Virus record (IMG/VR): IMGVR_UViG_3300025141_000029
Span: 62,001 to 126,000 of that record
Length of the DNA: 64,000 nt
Source of the DNA: a virus
Strand: one strand, 5' to 3'
Under the pieces are notes generated by a model. It was not told the DNA's origin, searched no databases, and saw only the letters and a list, made by a program, of their open reading frames with translations. Of the stretch, positions 53,203-61,739 are shown piece by piece. Every line of letters begins with the position of its first letter. Position 1 is the first letter of the stretch. Position numbers and translations under genes: made by a program.

Positions 53203-54120
53203 CTAGTTTAGGTAATGCCATGGAGAGTTAATATAGGTTCTATTCGCTTCACCCATTTTTCTTCCAGATGGCTCAAGATAATTTGTATTCCAAACGTTTA
53301 GATTGTATTTTTGTGTTGCCAATGATCTAAGAGATCTTGATTGCATATTGGTATATTCTTGCATCCATGAACTCCATGAATCAAATGGCATCATAGTGGG
53401 CATGCCGGGGAAGATTGTCATATGAAAATGAAACATTGTCGAAATATTAAATTGTGATTGATATTGAATAAAGCCGGCCATTATACCATTTAATTTTCTA
53501 ATTTCTTTATTAAGCTCTCTTAGGGCTTTTACTAAATTATCGCCCTTGACCATTCGTTGCATATCGCTGGCATCATTGCCACCAATTAAATCAACTCCAT
53601 AATGAGTATTTGCAGATTTACCTGTTGATAATTTTTTGTCTGTGCCTGTTACTATCTTAATTCCTTGTCTGGAAATAAAACGAAGATTGTCTGCTTTTAA
53701 AGCGATCGCAGATTTTGATTTGGGTTTTCCGGCCGGGCTGTTGGCGATTTTGAAATTATCATCCACCTGAGTGGCCTGAGATATATATATCGTCGCAGCA
53801 TCTTTAAGAAGATCTGGATCCGCCCATAATTTGTTGCCGGTCTTATCTATATCGCCTGTCTGCGGTGAGGGGCCGGCGACAAGACGTATTGTTGCGCAAC
53901 TTTCTCTACCTTTGCCGCCTAGGCCGCTTTCCATATCAGCTGGGCGGTCGCGACCGAGAACGATCCAACTATTATTTTCCCCAGCAATAACTTTTTCACA
54001 CGGTGCAGCGAGATATTGTGGAAAACCTTCATACTTATGGCCACTATAAATGCCAGTTGGTGCGCCGCGGTCGTTAGCAGCATCCTTCTTTGGGCCGGTC
54101 TGGTTCTTGGGTTCAGCCAC
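53203..54120 (-). CDS. Baseplate spike/hub-associated structural protein
   Basis: A 305-residue protein. Residues about 135-165 (SAIALKADNLRFISRQGIKI followed by VTG) resemble the beta-helical stalk strand pattern of gp5/VgrG-type spike proteins. The C-terminal half is helical at first (VKALRELNKEIRKLNGIM), then Met/Trp-rich (FHFHMTIFPGMPTMMPFDSW) and basic. The N-terminus is a Gly/Pro/Lys-rich linker. It lies 6 bases downstream of the amidase gene, next to the hub gene, which fits a cell-puncturing complex. The exact role is inferred. Confidence 0.5.
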   Translation of the reverse strand: MAEPKNQTGPKKDAANDRGAPTGIYSGHKYEGFPQYLAAPCEKVIAGENNSWIVLGRDRPADMESGLGGKGRESCATIRLVAGPSPQTGDIDKTGNKLWADPDLLKDAATIYISQATQVDDNFKIANSPAGKPKSKSAIALKADNLRFISRQGIKIVTGTDKKLSTGKSANTHYGVDLIGGNDASDMQRMVKGDNLVKALRELNKEIRKLNGIMAGFIQYQSQFNISTMFHFHMTIFPGMPTMMPFDSWSSWMQEYTNMQSRSLRSLATQKYNLNVWNTNYLEPSGRKMGEANRTYINSPWHYLN

Positions 54121-54126
54121 TAAAGT

Positions 54127-55476
54127 CTAAATCCCCCCGGCCGGCGTGTGATACTGATGGAGAAAAGTTACGAGATTAGAAAGTACTGGCCTCTTGGTAT
54201 GGAGCCCACTCTTATTCCTTACGCACACACTTTCGGCCGCTCGTATTGTTGTATCGAATGCTTCTCTATGGCTCACGCTATACATAATTCTCATATATAA
54301 ATAATGTTCATAAAATAATCCATCAGTATGGGTACTCGTACCAGAGTGCGCATGAGATGTTAAGCCGCCGCCATTTGATGTAGTAAAATCACCCGGGATC
54401 GTCCCGGGATCGGCCATGCCAACAGAAGTATCATAAACACCTAAATATTTCTTGGCGGTCGCGACCTTGAAAGATCCCCAGTAGAACCCGGGTTTTCTAC
54501 CATAATCGGATTTATCTCCAGTAATTTGTTCTGATAATAAAACTCCTGGAAATCTTGGTGGTATCGAATAGTGTTCCATTAAAGCTATCACAAAATTATA
54601 AAGTTGTATCATTTGGTTCTCGGGTGGTAAAATCCAATTTTTTTTGCCTCCGGTCCATTTTTTAGGGGTTCGAAGGTCATTGGTTTCCCATTCTGTAGTG
54701 CCGGTTGACGGTATTGTTTTAAGGCCGGCGTAGTCCTTCTTCTCTTCTTCAGAAGCCAAAACATATCCGGCACCATAAGCAGGATCGTGAATATTTTCCC
54801 ATTTGTCAGGAGGAATCCATTTGTTACCTTGGTTATAAGTAGAAAATCTATTCTGTACCTCAACTGCGATTGAGGATTCATTTCGACCGGGACAATGATC
54901 GAGCAGATCATCATCATAGGCATGATATTCAATAGTACCATCTCTATCAACAGTATAGTGTACACCCAGACATGCTGCAGTTAAACTTTCCATAGTTTTT
55001 TTAACTGTCCACGTCATTGGCTCATGTAATAATATCAAGTTCACTGAAGATGGCCCCCCCAATCCAATTCCGGCGCGCTTCTTTTGATATGAAACACAAG
55101 GGGTGCCTTTTTTAAGAGCTATTTTTGGCGATGTCACGGCTGTAAATAAATTCTTCGTCGTGTTGGGATAATTCGAATCTTTTAGACTAAATTCTTGTTT
55201 TCGTCTTTCTCCCTGGCGTTCAACACACTTCGCGATGTAATAATCTATACCAGAAACCGATCCTGCTAAATCTGATAGTCCTTGCGGGGGTACTCGACAC
55301 CCTTGTCTTGTAAAAATTTCCGCGCCGTGCTCGCCGACAGCATCTTTTTTGTTCACGCCTTGCCTCTGTGCCGAGCCCACGCCTTCGAGCGCGCCGCCTG
55401 GCTTTTTGAGATTGGCCAAGCTGTCTTTCGCCTGGCCGGGTCCGGCGCCAGATGATTTATTACCATTTTCGGCCAT
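54127..55476 (-). CDS. N-acetylmuramoyl-L-alanine amidase domain protein (baseplate-associated lysin)
   Basis: A 449-residue protein with an amidase_2/PGRP-type zinc amidase domain at about residues 140-350. VNLILLHEPMTWT supplies the first His (151). LGVHYTVDRDGTIEYHAYDD is the diagnostic strand (His173), followed by LLDHCPGRNESSIAVEVQNR. The last zinc ligand is not obvious (candidate region KSDYGRKPGFYWG). The N-terminal 70 residues are a Gly/Lys linker. It lies between the gp5-like hub gene (one-base overlap) and the spike-like gene, so it is more likely a tail-borne enzyme cutting peptidoglycan at infection than the lysis endolysin, although it could serve both. Confidence 0.8.
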   Translation of the reverse strand: MAENGNKSSGAGPGQAKDSLANLKKPGGALEGVGSAQRQGVNKKDAVGEHGAEIFTRQGCRVPPQGLSDLAGSVSGIDYYIAKCVERQGERRKQEFSLKDSNYPNTTKNLFTAVTSPKIALKKGTPCVSYQKKRAGIGLGGPSSVNLILLHEPMTWTVKKTMESLTAACLGVHYTVDRDGTIEYHAYDDDLLDHCPGRNESSIAVEVQNRFSTYNQGNKWIPPDKWENIHDPAYGAGYVLASEEEKKDYAGLKTIPSTGTTEWETNDLRTPKKWTGGKKNWILPPENQMIQLYNFVIALMEHYSIPPRFPGVLLSEQITGDKSDYGRKPGFYWGSFKVATAKKYLGVYDTSVGMADPGTIPGDFTTSNGGGLTSHAHSGTSTHTDGLFYEHYLYMRIMYSVSHREAFDTTIRAAESVCVRNKSGLHTKRPVLSNLVTFLHQYHTPAGGI

Positions 55477-58202
55477 TAAGCTCCCCCCTCGGCTGCAGCT
55501 GCATATTGTTTACAAAGTTCTAAAATACGATCCTTGTTCTCTTGTACAATTTGTTCTTGAGCAGTTTTGATTTGTTCTTGGACAACCTCAGTGGTAACTG
55601 GAGTTTCGGACGGTGGAACAGTAACATGTTCTGGTGGTGGATGAGCTTCCCAAAACTCTACTTCAGCGGCCCGGGCTTCGTCGGTCGCGCCGGCGGCAGT
55701 TAAAAATCCATTAGTAGCATTTTTTAATTCTCTTGCTGTCCAATATCCAGTTCCATCACTCTTCGGTGTGAACGGCATTGGGATATCCCATTCTCCAGTC
55801 TTATTATAAATTTTGGGCTTGAGTCCAAGAATGCGCCAGAAATCTGGTCCTGTTCTTCCCCATCCTTCGTTTGCGCCTGGGGGTAAAAATATATTTGTCT
55901 TAGTTACGCCTCGAAAGTAATTCGCATGATCGGCCTCAACTCTAAGAAATCTTTTATATTCTGTAACAATACCTGTTAAATATTGCTCTACACCAAACAT
56001 TTTTATAATATTTTTATCATATTCACTGGCACGGGCCATTCGGCCGGTTGTCGAATCGACGTTATTTAAATGCTCATATCTTACCGCCAAATCGCCAAGC
56101 TCTTTTAAAACACTCCATCTTTTTTCTGCCCATGGAATCCTCTCATACTTATCTTTTTCATCAGAATATACACGTGAGGAGGTCGGACCGCCCACTATAC
56201 TACTATCATTTTCGTCTGATTTTGGCCAGGGGCCCCAAAGAGTTGCCATGGCCCCTCCCTCTGATGACGCTCCGTCTCCATACGCATCATTAGAAAAAAT
56301 AGCACCAGCCATTTGACGCATACCGGCCGGCCTTACATCACCTATTTCAGGCTTAATAGGCTGTGGAGAAAACCTGGTTCCCGGCGCAAAACCCGTACTT
56401 AGTCCAGGTATTATATATTTAAAACCTAATGTTTTAAGTATATTAGCTTGATGTACGGGGGCTGGAAAAAGAGCGACCTGATCCTGCCATGCCTCAGATG
56501 CCGCAGTATAAGATTCGCAAGCTTCTGGATCAATAGTCTCACCGGTTTCATCTTCAGCACAAGCCGCTTGTTCTGACTCCCAATCCGATCCAACCCAAAA
56601 TCCAGTTTCTGGATTCCAAGTTGCTGCGTTTTCGAGTTCTCCATAAAGTTCAGGATGTCCACTAAATTTATGAATTACAAAGTCAGCTGCCAACGGACCG
56701 GTCGCTAACATGGCCCATGGTATTTTTTCGATTCCTGATATTCCCTGTAGAAGTGGCTTAGGTTGATTTGGCCCCGATGGTATGGCTTTATCAGGAAATC
56801 CAAATTCTGCAACCGAAATGCCAATTGATAAGCCGGCCGCTTTGGCTGCTCCATGAATCTTTTGCCAAAAATCTGTTAAAGTAACGGCATCAGAATCGGT
56901 CATTGCCCACACATCTCCTATGCCATCTTGAAGTTCGCCTTTCATGAACCATTTTGGGGGGCCCCCAATAGCATGAGCTGGAAATTCAGCATTAGTGGCG
57001 CGCTCTATACATCCCGCGCCGGTCGCCTGATTACAACCATATACAGAATCATTCTCAACCCATCCCTCGACATATTTTGTTGTGGGCGAGTGTGTAGTCA
57101 TTTCAACTACTATACCAATTACACCAGTCTTAGTGTCACCAGCTTTAGCTTTGGTATCGTATGCCTTTGCGCGGGCTATTATTGTTGATGCATACTCATC
57201 AATCAGCGCGTTCCACTCTTTGATGGACATCTTTTGGGTGAGGATGAGGTTGGGAGAGCGAACCATCATATAAGTTCGAACACCATTTTGATGATATTTT
57301 TTAATCCATTTTCCAACATTGGTAGCTGTCACGGCCTTTTGAGCTGCTCTATCAACGGGTGCCATGACAGACACACTTCTATTATTGTCCTTATGATAAT
57401 CTGGTATATCAACCCCCCTAAAGCATATCCAACTTAATTTAGCGTCTTGCATGGCGCTAAGAGGGTGGGTTTTTAGAGTTGGTGTATCGATACCAGTAAA
57501 AATCCCTTTGCCGGCCGGTAGGGCGCCCTTGGAGCCGCTAATATCTAATACCACTGGTACTAAATTGGCCTGTTCAGCGTGGTGTTGTATTGTCTCAACA
57601 CCCAGAGCTTCGCCCCAGGGACCCTGGGCACAAAAAGAACATTCTAATTTTTTAAATTCTCGTAGACCTCCCCGCTTAACTCCTGGTTCGACGGCGCCGG
57701 CGAGAAAAGGACTCAAATATATGCCTCCTGTAAAATCCTTTCTGTTTCGATAATCAACCCAAACAATATCACCAGGCTTTGGGGGCGGATCTTTCCAAGA
57801 TTCGGCTGCTTCAAAATCTGGAAATACACTTATTGCTGTTAGGTCGCCGCCTCGCCCGTGCTCATCAGGTATGCTCTTGGGTATTGGTCTGGGATCTACT
57901 TCTGGAACAAGAACTTTGATTATTTGATGATGTACCTTGGCACTTTGTCCATGAACTAGGTCTTTTGAGTCACGAGTCGGCGAACGAACAGGATCATTAC
58001 CTCCTTCCACAACCATATCTTTCACCCATAAAACAATCCCCTTAAAACGACCGACATTTTTTAATAATTCTTTTTTGTATCTTTCATCAATTATTGCGCG
58101 CATGGCGCCTATTCCAGTTGTCGTTGGAGTGCGTACGGGGCCGGCATTCGATCCAATATTGTCTCTGTTCAAGGCTCCGTTGACAGCATCTGTTAGTTTC
58201 AT
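55476..58202 (-). CDS. Baseplate hub protein, gp5-type OB fold fused to a large probable enzymatic domain
   Basis: A 908-residue protein. Residues about 50-165 look like a gp5/VgrG OB-fold: VGRFKGIVLWVKDMVV, IIKVLVPEVDPRPIP, and PPPKPGDIVWVDYRNRKDFT followed by GGIYLSP. Residues about 195-620 have alternating strands and helices suggesting a TIM-barrel, glycosidase-like domain (VVLDISG, LSWICFRGVDIPDY, KKYHQNGVRTYMMVRSP, VIGIVVEMTTHSP, LSIGISVAEFGFP). No catalytic pair can be assigned with certainty. The C-terminus is a Pro/Glu linker and helix. It may be the cell-wall-penetrating hub with its own hydrolase, in place of the T4 gp5 lysozyme. Confidence 0.6.
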   Translation of the reverse strand: MKLTDAVNGALNRDNIGSNAGPVRTPTTTGIGAMRAIIDERYKKELLKNVGRFKGIVLWVKDMVVEGGNDPVRSPTRDSKDLVHGQSAKVHHQIIKVLVPEVDPRPIPKSIPDEHGRGGDLTAISVFPDFEAAESWKDPPPKPGDIVWVDYRNRKDFTGGIYLSPFLAGAVEPGVKRGGLREFKKLECSFCAQGPWGEALGVETIQHHAEQANLVPVVLDISGSKGALPAGKGIFTGIDTPTLKTHPLSAMQDAKLSWICFRGVDIPDYHKDNNRSVSVMAPVDRAAQKAVTATNVGKWIKKYHQNGVRTYMMVRSPNLILTQKMSIKEWNALIDEYASTIIARAKAYDTKAKAGDTKTGVIGIVVEMTTHSPTTKYVEGWVENDSVYGCNQATGAGCIERATNAEFPAHAIGGPPKWFMKGELQDGIGDVWAMTDSDAVTLTDFWQKIHGAAKAAGLSIGISVAEFGFPDKAIPSGPNQPKPLLQGISGIEKIPWAMLATGPLAADFVIHKFSGHPELYGELENAATWNPETGFWVGSDWESEQAACAEDETGETIDPEACESYTAASEAWQDQVALFPAPVHQANILKTLGFKYIIPGLSTGFAPGTRFSPQPIKPEIGDVRPAGMRQMAGAIFSNDAYGDGASSEGGAMATLWGPWPKSDENDSSIVGGPTSSRVYSDEKDKYERIPWAEKRWSVLKELGDLAVRYEHLNNVDSTTGRMARASEYDKNIIKMFGVEQYLTGIVTEYKRFLRVEADHANYFRGVTKTNIFLPPGANEGWGRTGPDFWRILGLKPKIYNKTGEWDIPMPFTPKSDGTGYWTARELKNATNGFLTAAGATDEARAAEVEFWEAHPPPEHVTVPPSETPVTTEVVQEQIKTAQEQIVQENKDRILELCKQYAAAAEGGA

Positions 58203-58224
58203 ATTACTATTCTGCTCCCTTCAT

Positions 58225-58536
58225 CTAAGATTCATCCTCGGCACTATTAATTAAATCATATAGTTCTTCTTTATCTATAGCAGTTAATTCCTGGGATATG
58301 GAACTCTTTTTAAATAAGAGAGCGTTAAGCTTCACTAATTGTTCGTTAGATCTCTGTAGTGTTTCTAGATATTTAGCGGCCACTGGCCCTGTTTCTTTAT
58401 GTTCATGTTTGTTTGTTTTAATATGATTTACCAAATCAATCAAAAGAGTGGAAGCAACGGCGCGGTCTTGCCGAATATTGTCCAAAGATTCTTCAATTAA
58501 AGAATCGAGACTATTGTTGGGTTTTTGCTTGCTCAC
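58225..58536 (-). CDS. Small helical protein, unknown (small-terminase-like candidate)
   Basis: A 103-residue, entirely helical soluble protein with YLETLQRSNEQLVKLNALLF as its most regular, coiled-coil-like part and an acidic C-terminus (EELYDLINSAEDES). It follows the late sigma gene directly, the stop of that gene being adjacent. The helical-hairpin look is shared by some small terminase subunits and also by late-transcription coactivators such as T4 gp33, of similar size (112 aa), but I see no diagnostic motif for either. Function unresolved. Confidence 0.45.
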   Translation of the reverse strand: MSKQKPNNSLDSLIEESLDNIRQDRAVASTLLIDLVNHIKTNKHEHKETGPVAAKYLETLQRSNEQLVKLNALLFKKSSISQELTAIDKEELYDLINSAEDES

Positions 58537-59253
58537 TCAAATTTCACCTTCATCCCATTTTGTTTTAAAGTCTCGATACCGGCTTCGCATTTTATTAAGA
58601 TTATTAACAACTTGCTTGGTATTAAGACCTGTTATTTCTCGAATATATAGATAAATAGCTTTTTTATTAAAAATTTCAATATCATCAACACTTTCAAAAA
58701 GAATTTTAATGGCCTCTAAAACACGACGTTCGTTATCTTTGAGATTTAAATTATCCCAATTGTTAATTTCATTTTTTAACAAAGACATAAATTCTCTTTT
58801 TTGACGTTCTTTTTCATATTGATTTTCGACAATCAAAACTTCATGAGCCTCAATTCTGCCGGCGGCGGCCAAATCTTCATAACATATTTCTCTTCTTAGG
58901 CTTTTAGAGTTCTTCTTGACTTTATGAATGAACCAATTTTTGGTTATAACGCTAAAATATGAAAAGGCTTTGGATTTTCGGCCGGGGTCATATTTGTCTA
59001 AAATTGTAGTGAGCCAGATTTTACAATCATCTTTTAAATAATCAATATTTGGAAGATTTGTAAATTTATATGTGTATACAATCTTGTCAACTAATTCATT
59101 AAAAGCAGGCCCTATTAAATTTATATAAAGATCAGTTCGTATTTTATTACACTCTGTTGATGCGTATTTCACAATTGCGTCTTCATGTACCTTTGTAAAA
59201 TATAAATTTTTCTTTCTTTTTTTAGTTTTCTTTGGCGGGGGCACGGGTATCAT
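58537..59253 (-). CDS. 55: Late-transcription sigma factor, gp55-like
   Basis: A 238-residue sigma-family protein. The region KAFSYFSVITKNWFIHKVKK (about residues 95-115) corresponds to sigma region 2.3-2.4 of T4 gp55, which recognises the late promoter -10 element. Upstream, WLTTILDKYDPGRKS is the core-binding part. The C-terminal half is helical with NTKQVVNNLNKMRSRYRDF, resembling a helix-turn-helix. It is longer than T4 gp55 (185 aa). The N-terminus is a basic Lys/Pro tail. It overlaps the upstream membrane-protein gene by 32 bases. It should direct host RNA polymerase to structural genes. Confidence 0.85.
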   Translation of the reverse strand: MIPVPPPKKTKKRKKNLYFTKVHEDAIVKYASTECNKIRTDLYINLIGPAFNELVDKIVYTYKFTNLPNIDYLKDDCKIWLTTILDKYDPGRKSKAFSYFSVITKNWFIHKVKKNSKSLRREICYEDLAAAGRIEAHEVLIVENQYEKERQKREFMSLLKNEINNWDNLNLKDNERRVLEAIKILFESVDDIEIFNKKAIYLYIREITGLNTKQVVNNLNKMRSRYRDFKTKWDEGEI

Positions 59254-59629
59254 CTATTTCTTGTTCCTTTTCGTCTTCATATTCATATTCTTCATCCATT
59301 TCTGAAAAATATTCTTCCTCAAATTCATAAAAACCTTGGATCAATTCTTTTGAATGGTTAATCAAGCTTTCTAACGTCTCATCCCCATAAAACATTTCAA
59401 GCTCATATATTTGTGATAAGTGAGTTGAAAATATTTCTATTTTTGGTAGCAGACTATTAAAATGATTTTGGATTCTTGTTCCTTCGTCCAACAAAAATCT
59501 TATATATCCAAGCGCTAATATATTAAATAGCACCAGCATAAACAACAGAAAAGGCATCAAGCCAAATAAATATATCAGAAGGAAAGAATTAAGTATTAAA
59601 GAGCTAATCAGAAATATTTTCATCATCAT
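59222..59629 (-). CDS. Membrane protein with acidic cytoplasmic tail, unknown
   Basis: A 135-residue protein. Residues about 3-45 form two closely spaced hydrophobic helices (FLISSLILNSFLLIYLFGL and FLLFMLVLFNILALGYI). A helical, then strongly acidic Glu/Asp/Tyr tail follows (YFSEMDEEYEYEDEKEQE). The start is one of three consecutive ATG codons. It overlaps both neighbours, sitting between the zinc-ribbon gene and the late sigma gene. No family recognised; a role at the host membrane is likely, nothing more specific. Confidence 0.5.
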   Translation of the reverse strand: MMMKIFLISSLILNSFLLIYLFGLMPFLLFMLVLFNILALGYIRFLLDEGTRIQNHFNSLLPKIEIFSTHLSQIYELEMFYGDETLESLINHSKELIQGFYEFEEEYFSEMDEEYEYEDEKEQEIDDTRAPAKEN

Positions 59630-59885
59630 TATGATTTTTCCTTTGTAAATCTTCTTTATAATCTTTCAAAACATCGCGATTGGCTTCTATAAATTGTTTA
59701 GTCAATTCTCCAACTTTTTTATTTGAATTTGATACTTCTTGTTTTTTAATAAAAATTTTATTAATTTCACGTACCAATGTATTTTCTGCTTTGCAGAGAG
59801 GACAATCATTTAATTTTTCTTTTATCCTATGAAAAGCTTTGAATGAGTGTGTACATTCATCACATCGATAACTATATTTAGGCAC
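59604..59885 (-). CDS. FmdB-type zinc-ribbon protein
   Basis: A 93-residue protein with the N-terminal FmdB/CxxC zinc-ribbon: YSYRCDECTHSFKAFHRIKE followed by LNDCPLC at about residues 25-31, a complete four-Cys set. The C-terminal half is a charged helix. Such ribbons bind nucleic acid or protein and are frequent in phages. The gene lies between the 66-residue gene and the membrane-protein gene, near the sigma factor, so a transcription-related role is possible but unproven. Confidence 0.75.
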   Translation of the reverse strand: MPKYSYRCDECTHSFKAFHRIKEKLNDCPLCKAENTLVREINKIFIKKQEVSNSNKKVGELTKQFIEANRDVLKDYKEDLQRKNHNDDENISD

Positions 59886-60086
59886 TTATTCTGAGCCGTT
59901 GTCTATAGGATATTCCTCATCATCACTAAATTTGACCAAGGGAGGATTCATAACAAATAATTCCCCCTCATCTCCAACTTTAAAATCAAAACCTTTTAAA
60001 ACTGGAACAATATCGCTCTGCTCCATTAGTGATTTTTGTAGTGCCATCATAACTGCGCCGAGCGCTTCATCTGAAAATTTTAACAT
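59886..60086 (-). CDS. Small acidic protein, unknown
   Basis: A 66-residue protein with an amphipathic helical start (FSDEALGAVMMALQKSLM) and a beta-like, acidic second half (FDFKVGDEGELFVMNPPLVK). No known domain. An AAGGAGAATAAG ribosome site precedes the ATG. It is in a tight run with the dehydrogenase upstream and the zinc ribbon downstream. Function unknown. Confidence 0.5.
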   Translation of the reverse strand: MLKFSDEALGAVMMALQKSLMEQSDIVPVLKGFDFKVGDEGELFVMNPPLVKFSDDEEYPIDNGSE

Positions 60087-60087
60087 C

Positions 60088-60912
60088 TTATTCTCCTTTG
60101 CTTCTTTGAAAATTGTTAAATTCTATGCTTTTTTCTAGCATTTCAAATATTATATCATTTTCTTTGAGAAAGTTTAATAATTCTATAGAATCTTTAGGCA
60201 AGCATTTACCTCCATATCCAAATTTTCCATCAGGACCTGGAACCATTGTATGTTGTTCTCCGACCCATTCTGCTCTTGCAAAATGTTCGCGAAAAGAATC
60301 ATAATCTATATTTTCTTTTTCACAAAGATTATATAAATAATTACAATAACTTACTTTTAACCCATAAAAAGTATTTCTTGCTAATTTTAGTAGTTCGACC
60401 TCCGACCAATTCTGTGTTTCAAAGATTTTCACATCATGATTTCCCCTATAATCAAAAAAGGTCTCATAAAGATTTCTTACTTTCAAGGTATTTTCTTTTT
60501 TACCAGCCAGATAAAGCTCTTGTTGATTAACAAAATCTTCCATTGCGGTTCTTTGAGATAAAAACTCTGGATTAAAAACAATATTGTTTAGACGATAAAG
60601 TTGTGATAAAGTTTCACAGGTTCCAGCTGGAATTGTGGACTTAATAACAATTACAGAATTACTATTTTGATTTTCCTTTATAAAATCCTGGATACACGAT
60701 TCTACAATTGATATATCCAGGCGCCCATCTTTTAAATCCGTGGGAACATTAATAAAAATAACATCCGCATTATAGGCATTTCTTATGTGTTTAAGGGATT
60801 TATAGTCCGAGTTGAATGGGTCATATATGTTTGTCGGGAAAACGTCTTTAAGCTGTGCTGTAGCCTTTCCTACGAACCCGTAGCCTATTATTCCAATTGT
60901 TGTTTTGTCCAC
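60088..60912 (-). CDS. UDP-glucose/GDP-mannose dehydrogenase family enzyme
   Basis: A 274-residue NAD-dependent nucleotide-sugar dehydrogenase. It has the Rossmann motif IGIIGYGFVGKAT at about residues 6-18, VIVIKSTIPAGTCETL near 93-108, FNPEFLSQRTAMEDFVN near 117-133, and the catalytic cysteine in FGYGGKCLPKDS near 232-243. It lacks the usual C-terminal UDP-binding domain (full enzymes are about 390-450 aa), yet keeps the catalytic centre. The start is a GTG at 60912, with GAGAGG eight bases before it, overlapping the upstream gene by 25 bases. It would oxidise a UDP- or GDP-hexose to the uronic acid for the sugar module. Confidence 0.85.
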   Translation of the reverse strand: MDKTTIGIIGYGFVGKATAQLKDVFPTNIYDPFNSDYKSLKHIRNAYNADVIFINVPTDLKDGRLDISIVESCIQDFIKENQNSNSVIVIKSTIPAGTCETLSQLYRLNNIVFNPEFLSQRTAMEDFVNQQELYLAGKKENTLKVRNLYETFFDYRGNHDVKIFETQNWSEVELLKLARNTFYGLKVSYCNYLYNLCEKENIDYDSFREHFARAEWVGEQHTMVPGPDGKFGYGGKCLPKDSIELLNFLKENDIIFEMLEKSIEFNNFQRSKGE

Positions 60913-61739
60913 TCTTTGTACCTCTCAAAAATATATTCTGGTATATCAACTTTTCCATTCGCGCATAAATATAAGACATGTGTTTTTAAAGGGTTCCAGT
61001 TTTTAGTATATCTAATTTCATCTTTTTCTGTTACTGATGGTGTAGAAAATACGACATGGGGGGCGCCACATAAACTAGCTAGATGCATGGGGCCGGATGA
61101 TGGTCCAAAAACAGCTTCACAATTTCTCAATATATCAAATAATTCATTAAGTGGTATATTTCTTAAATCATCTGTTCCCTCAATATATCCAGATTCTTTG
61201 ATGGTGCCGATACATGCTATTTTTTTATCATCTTGTGATAACAGCTTAAGCAGTTTTTTCCAATTATCGAAAGACCAGTTATCTTGTTTTCTTAATTCTC
61301 TATTTCTTATATGAAAAATATAATCATATTTTTTCTCTCCAACATTGCCATATTTTTTGTATTTTGGCTTAATGTTTAGGTGTTTAAAGCTTACTTCTTC
61401 TGAATAATGTGTATATGGCGGAAAGCCAATTCTTCTAGGGGCGAATATGGTTGTATTGCTATCTACTATATCCTTGTTTTCATAAAGAATTTTTTTAGTA
61501 TAAGAAGGCATATCTAATCCGTGCATAAAAAAAGAATCAGATAATCCTCCAGGTGGACTTATATCAATAAATTTTGTTGCGAAATCTTGATATAAAGACC
61601 GCGAGGATGGTCGACATAAAACTATTATTTCATCAAAATGATCAGCCAACGAACGAATATATGCTTGCCAAGCAAATAATTCCCATCCAAATTCGCCAAC
61701 CCATGGGCCGGCTATTAATCTTTTATTTGATTTCGTCAT
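60888..61739 (-). CDS. Glycosyltransferase, GT9 (heptosyltransferase)-like
   Basis: A 283-residue protein. The N-terminus GPWVGEFGWELFAWQAYIRS is distinctive, and residues about 215-245 (CEAVFGPSSGPMHLASLCGA followed by PHVVF) match the donor-binding GPSSGPMHLA motif of GT9 LPS heptosyltransferases. Also typical is YIFHIRNRELRKQDNWSFD. It is shorter than bacterial WaaF (about 350 aa). It probably transfers a sugar to a phage- or host-surface acceptor, using nucleotide sugars made by neighbouring genes; acceptor and donor are unknown. It overlaps both neighbours, pointing to one operon. Confidence 0.75.
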   Translation of the reverse strand: MTKSNKRLIAGPWVGEFGWELFAWQAYIRSLADHFDEIIVLCRPSSRSLYQDFATKFIDISPPGGLSDSFFMHGLDMPSYTKKILYENKDIVDSNTTIFAPRRIGFPPYTHYSEEVSFKHLNIKPKYKKYGNVGEKKYDYIFHIRNRELRKQDNWSFDNWKKLLKLLSQDDKKIACIGTIKESGYIEGTDDLRNIPLNELFDILRNCEAVFGPSSGPMHLASLCGAPHVVFSTPSVTEKDEIRYTKNWNPLKTHVLYLCANGKVDIPEYIFERYKEWTKQQLE

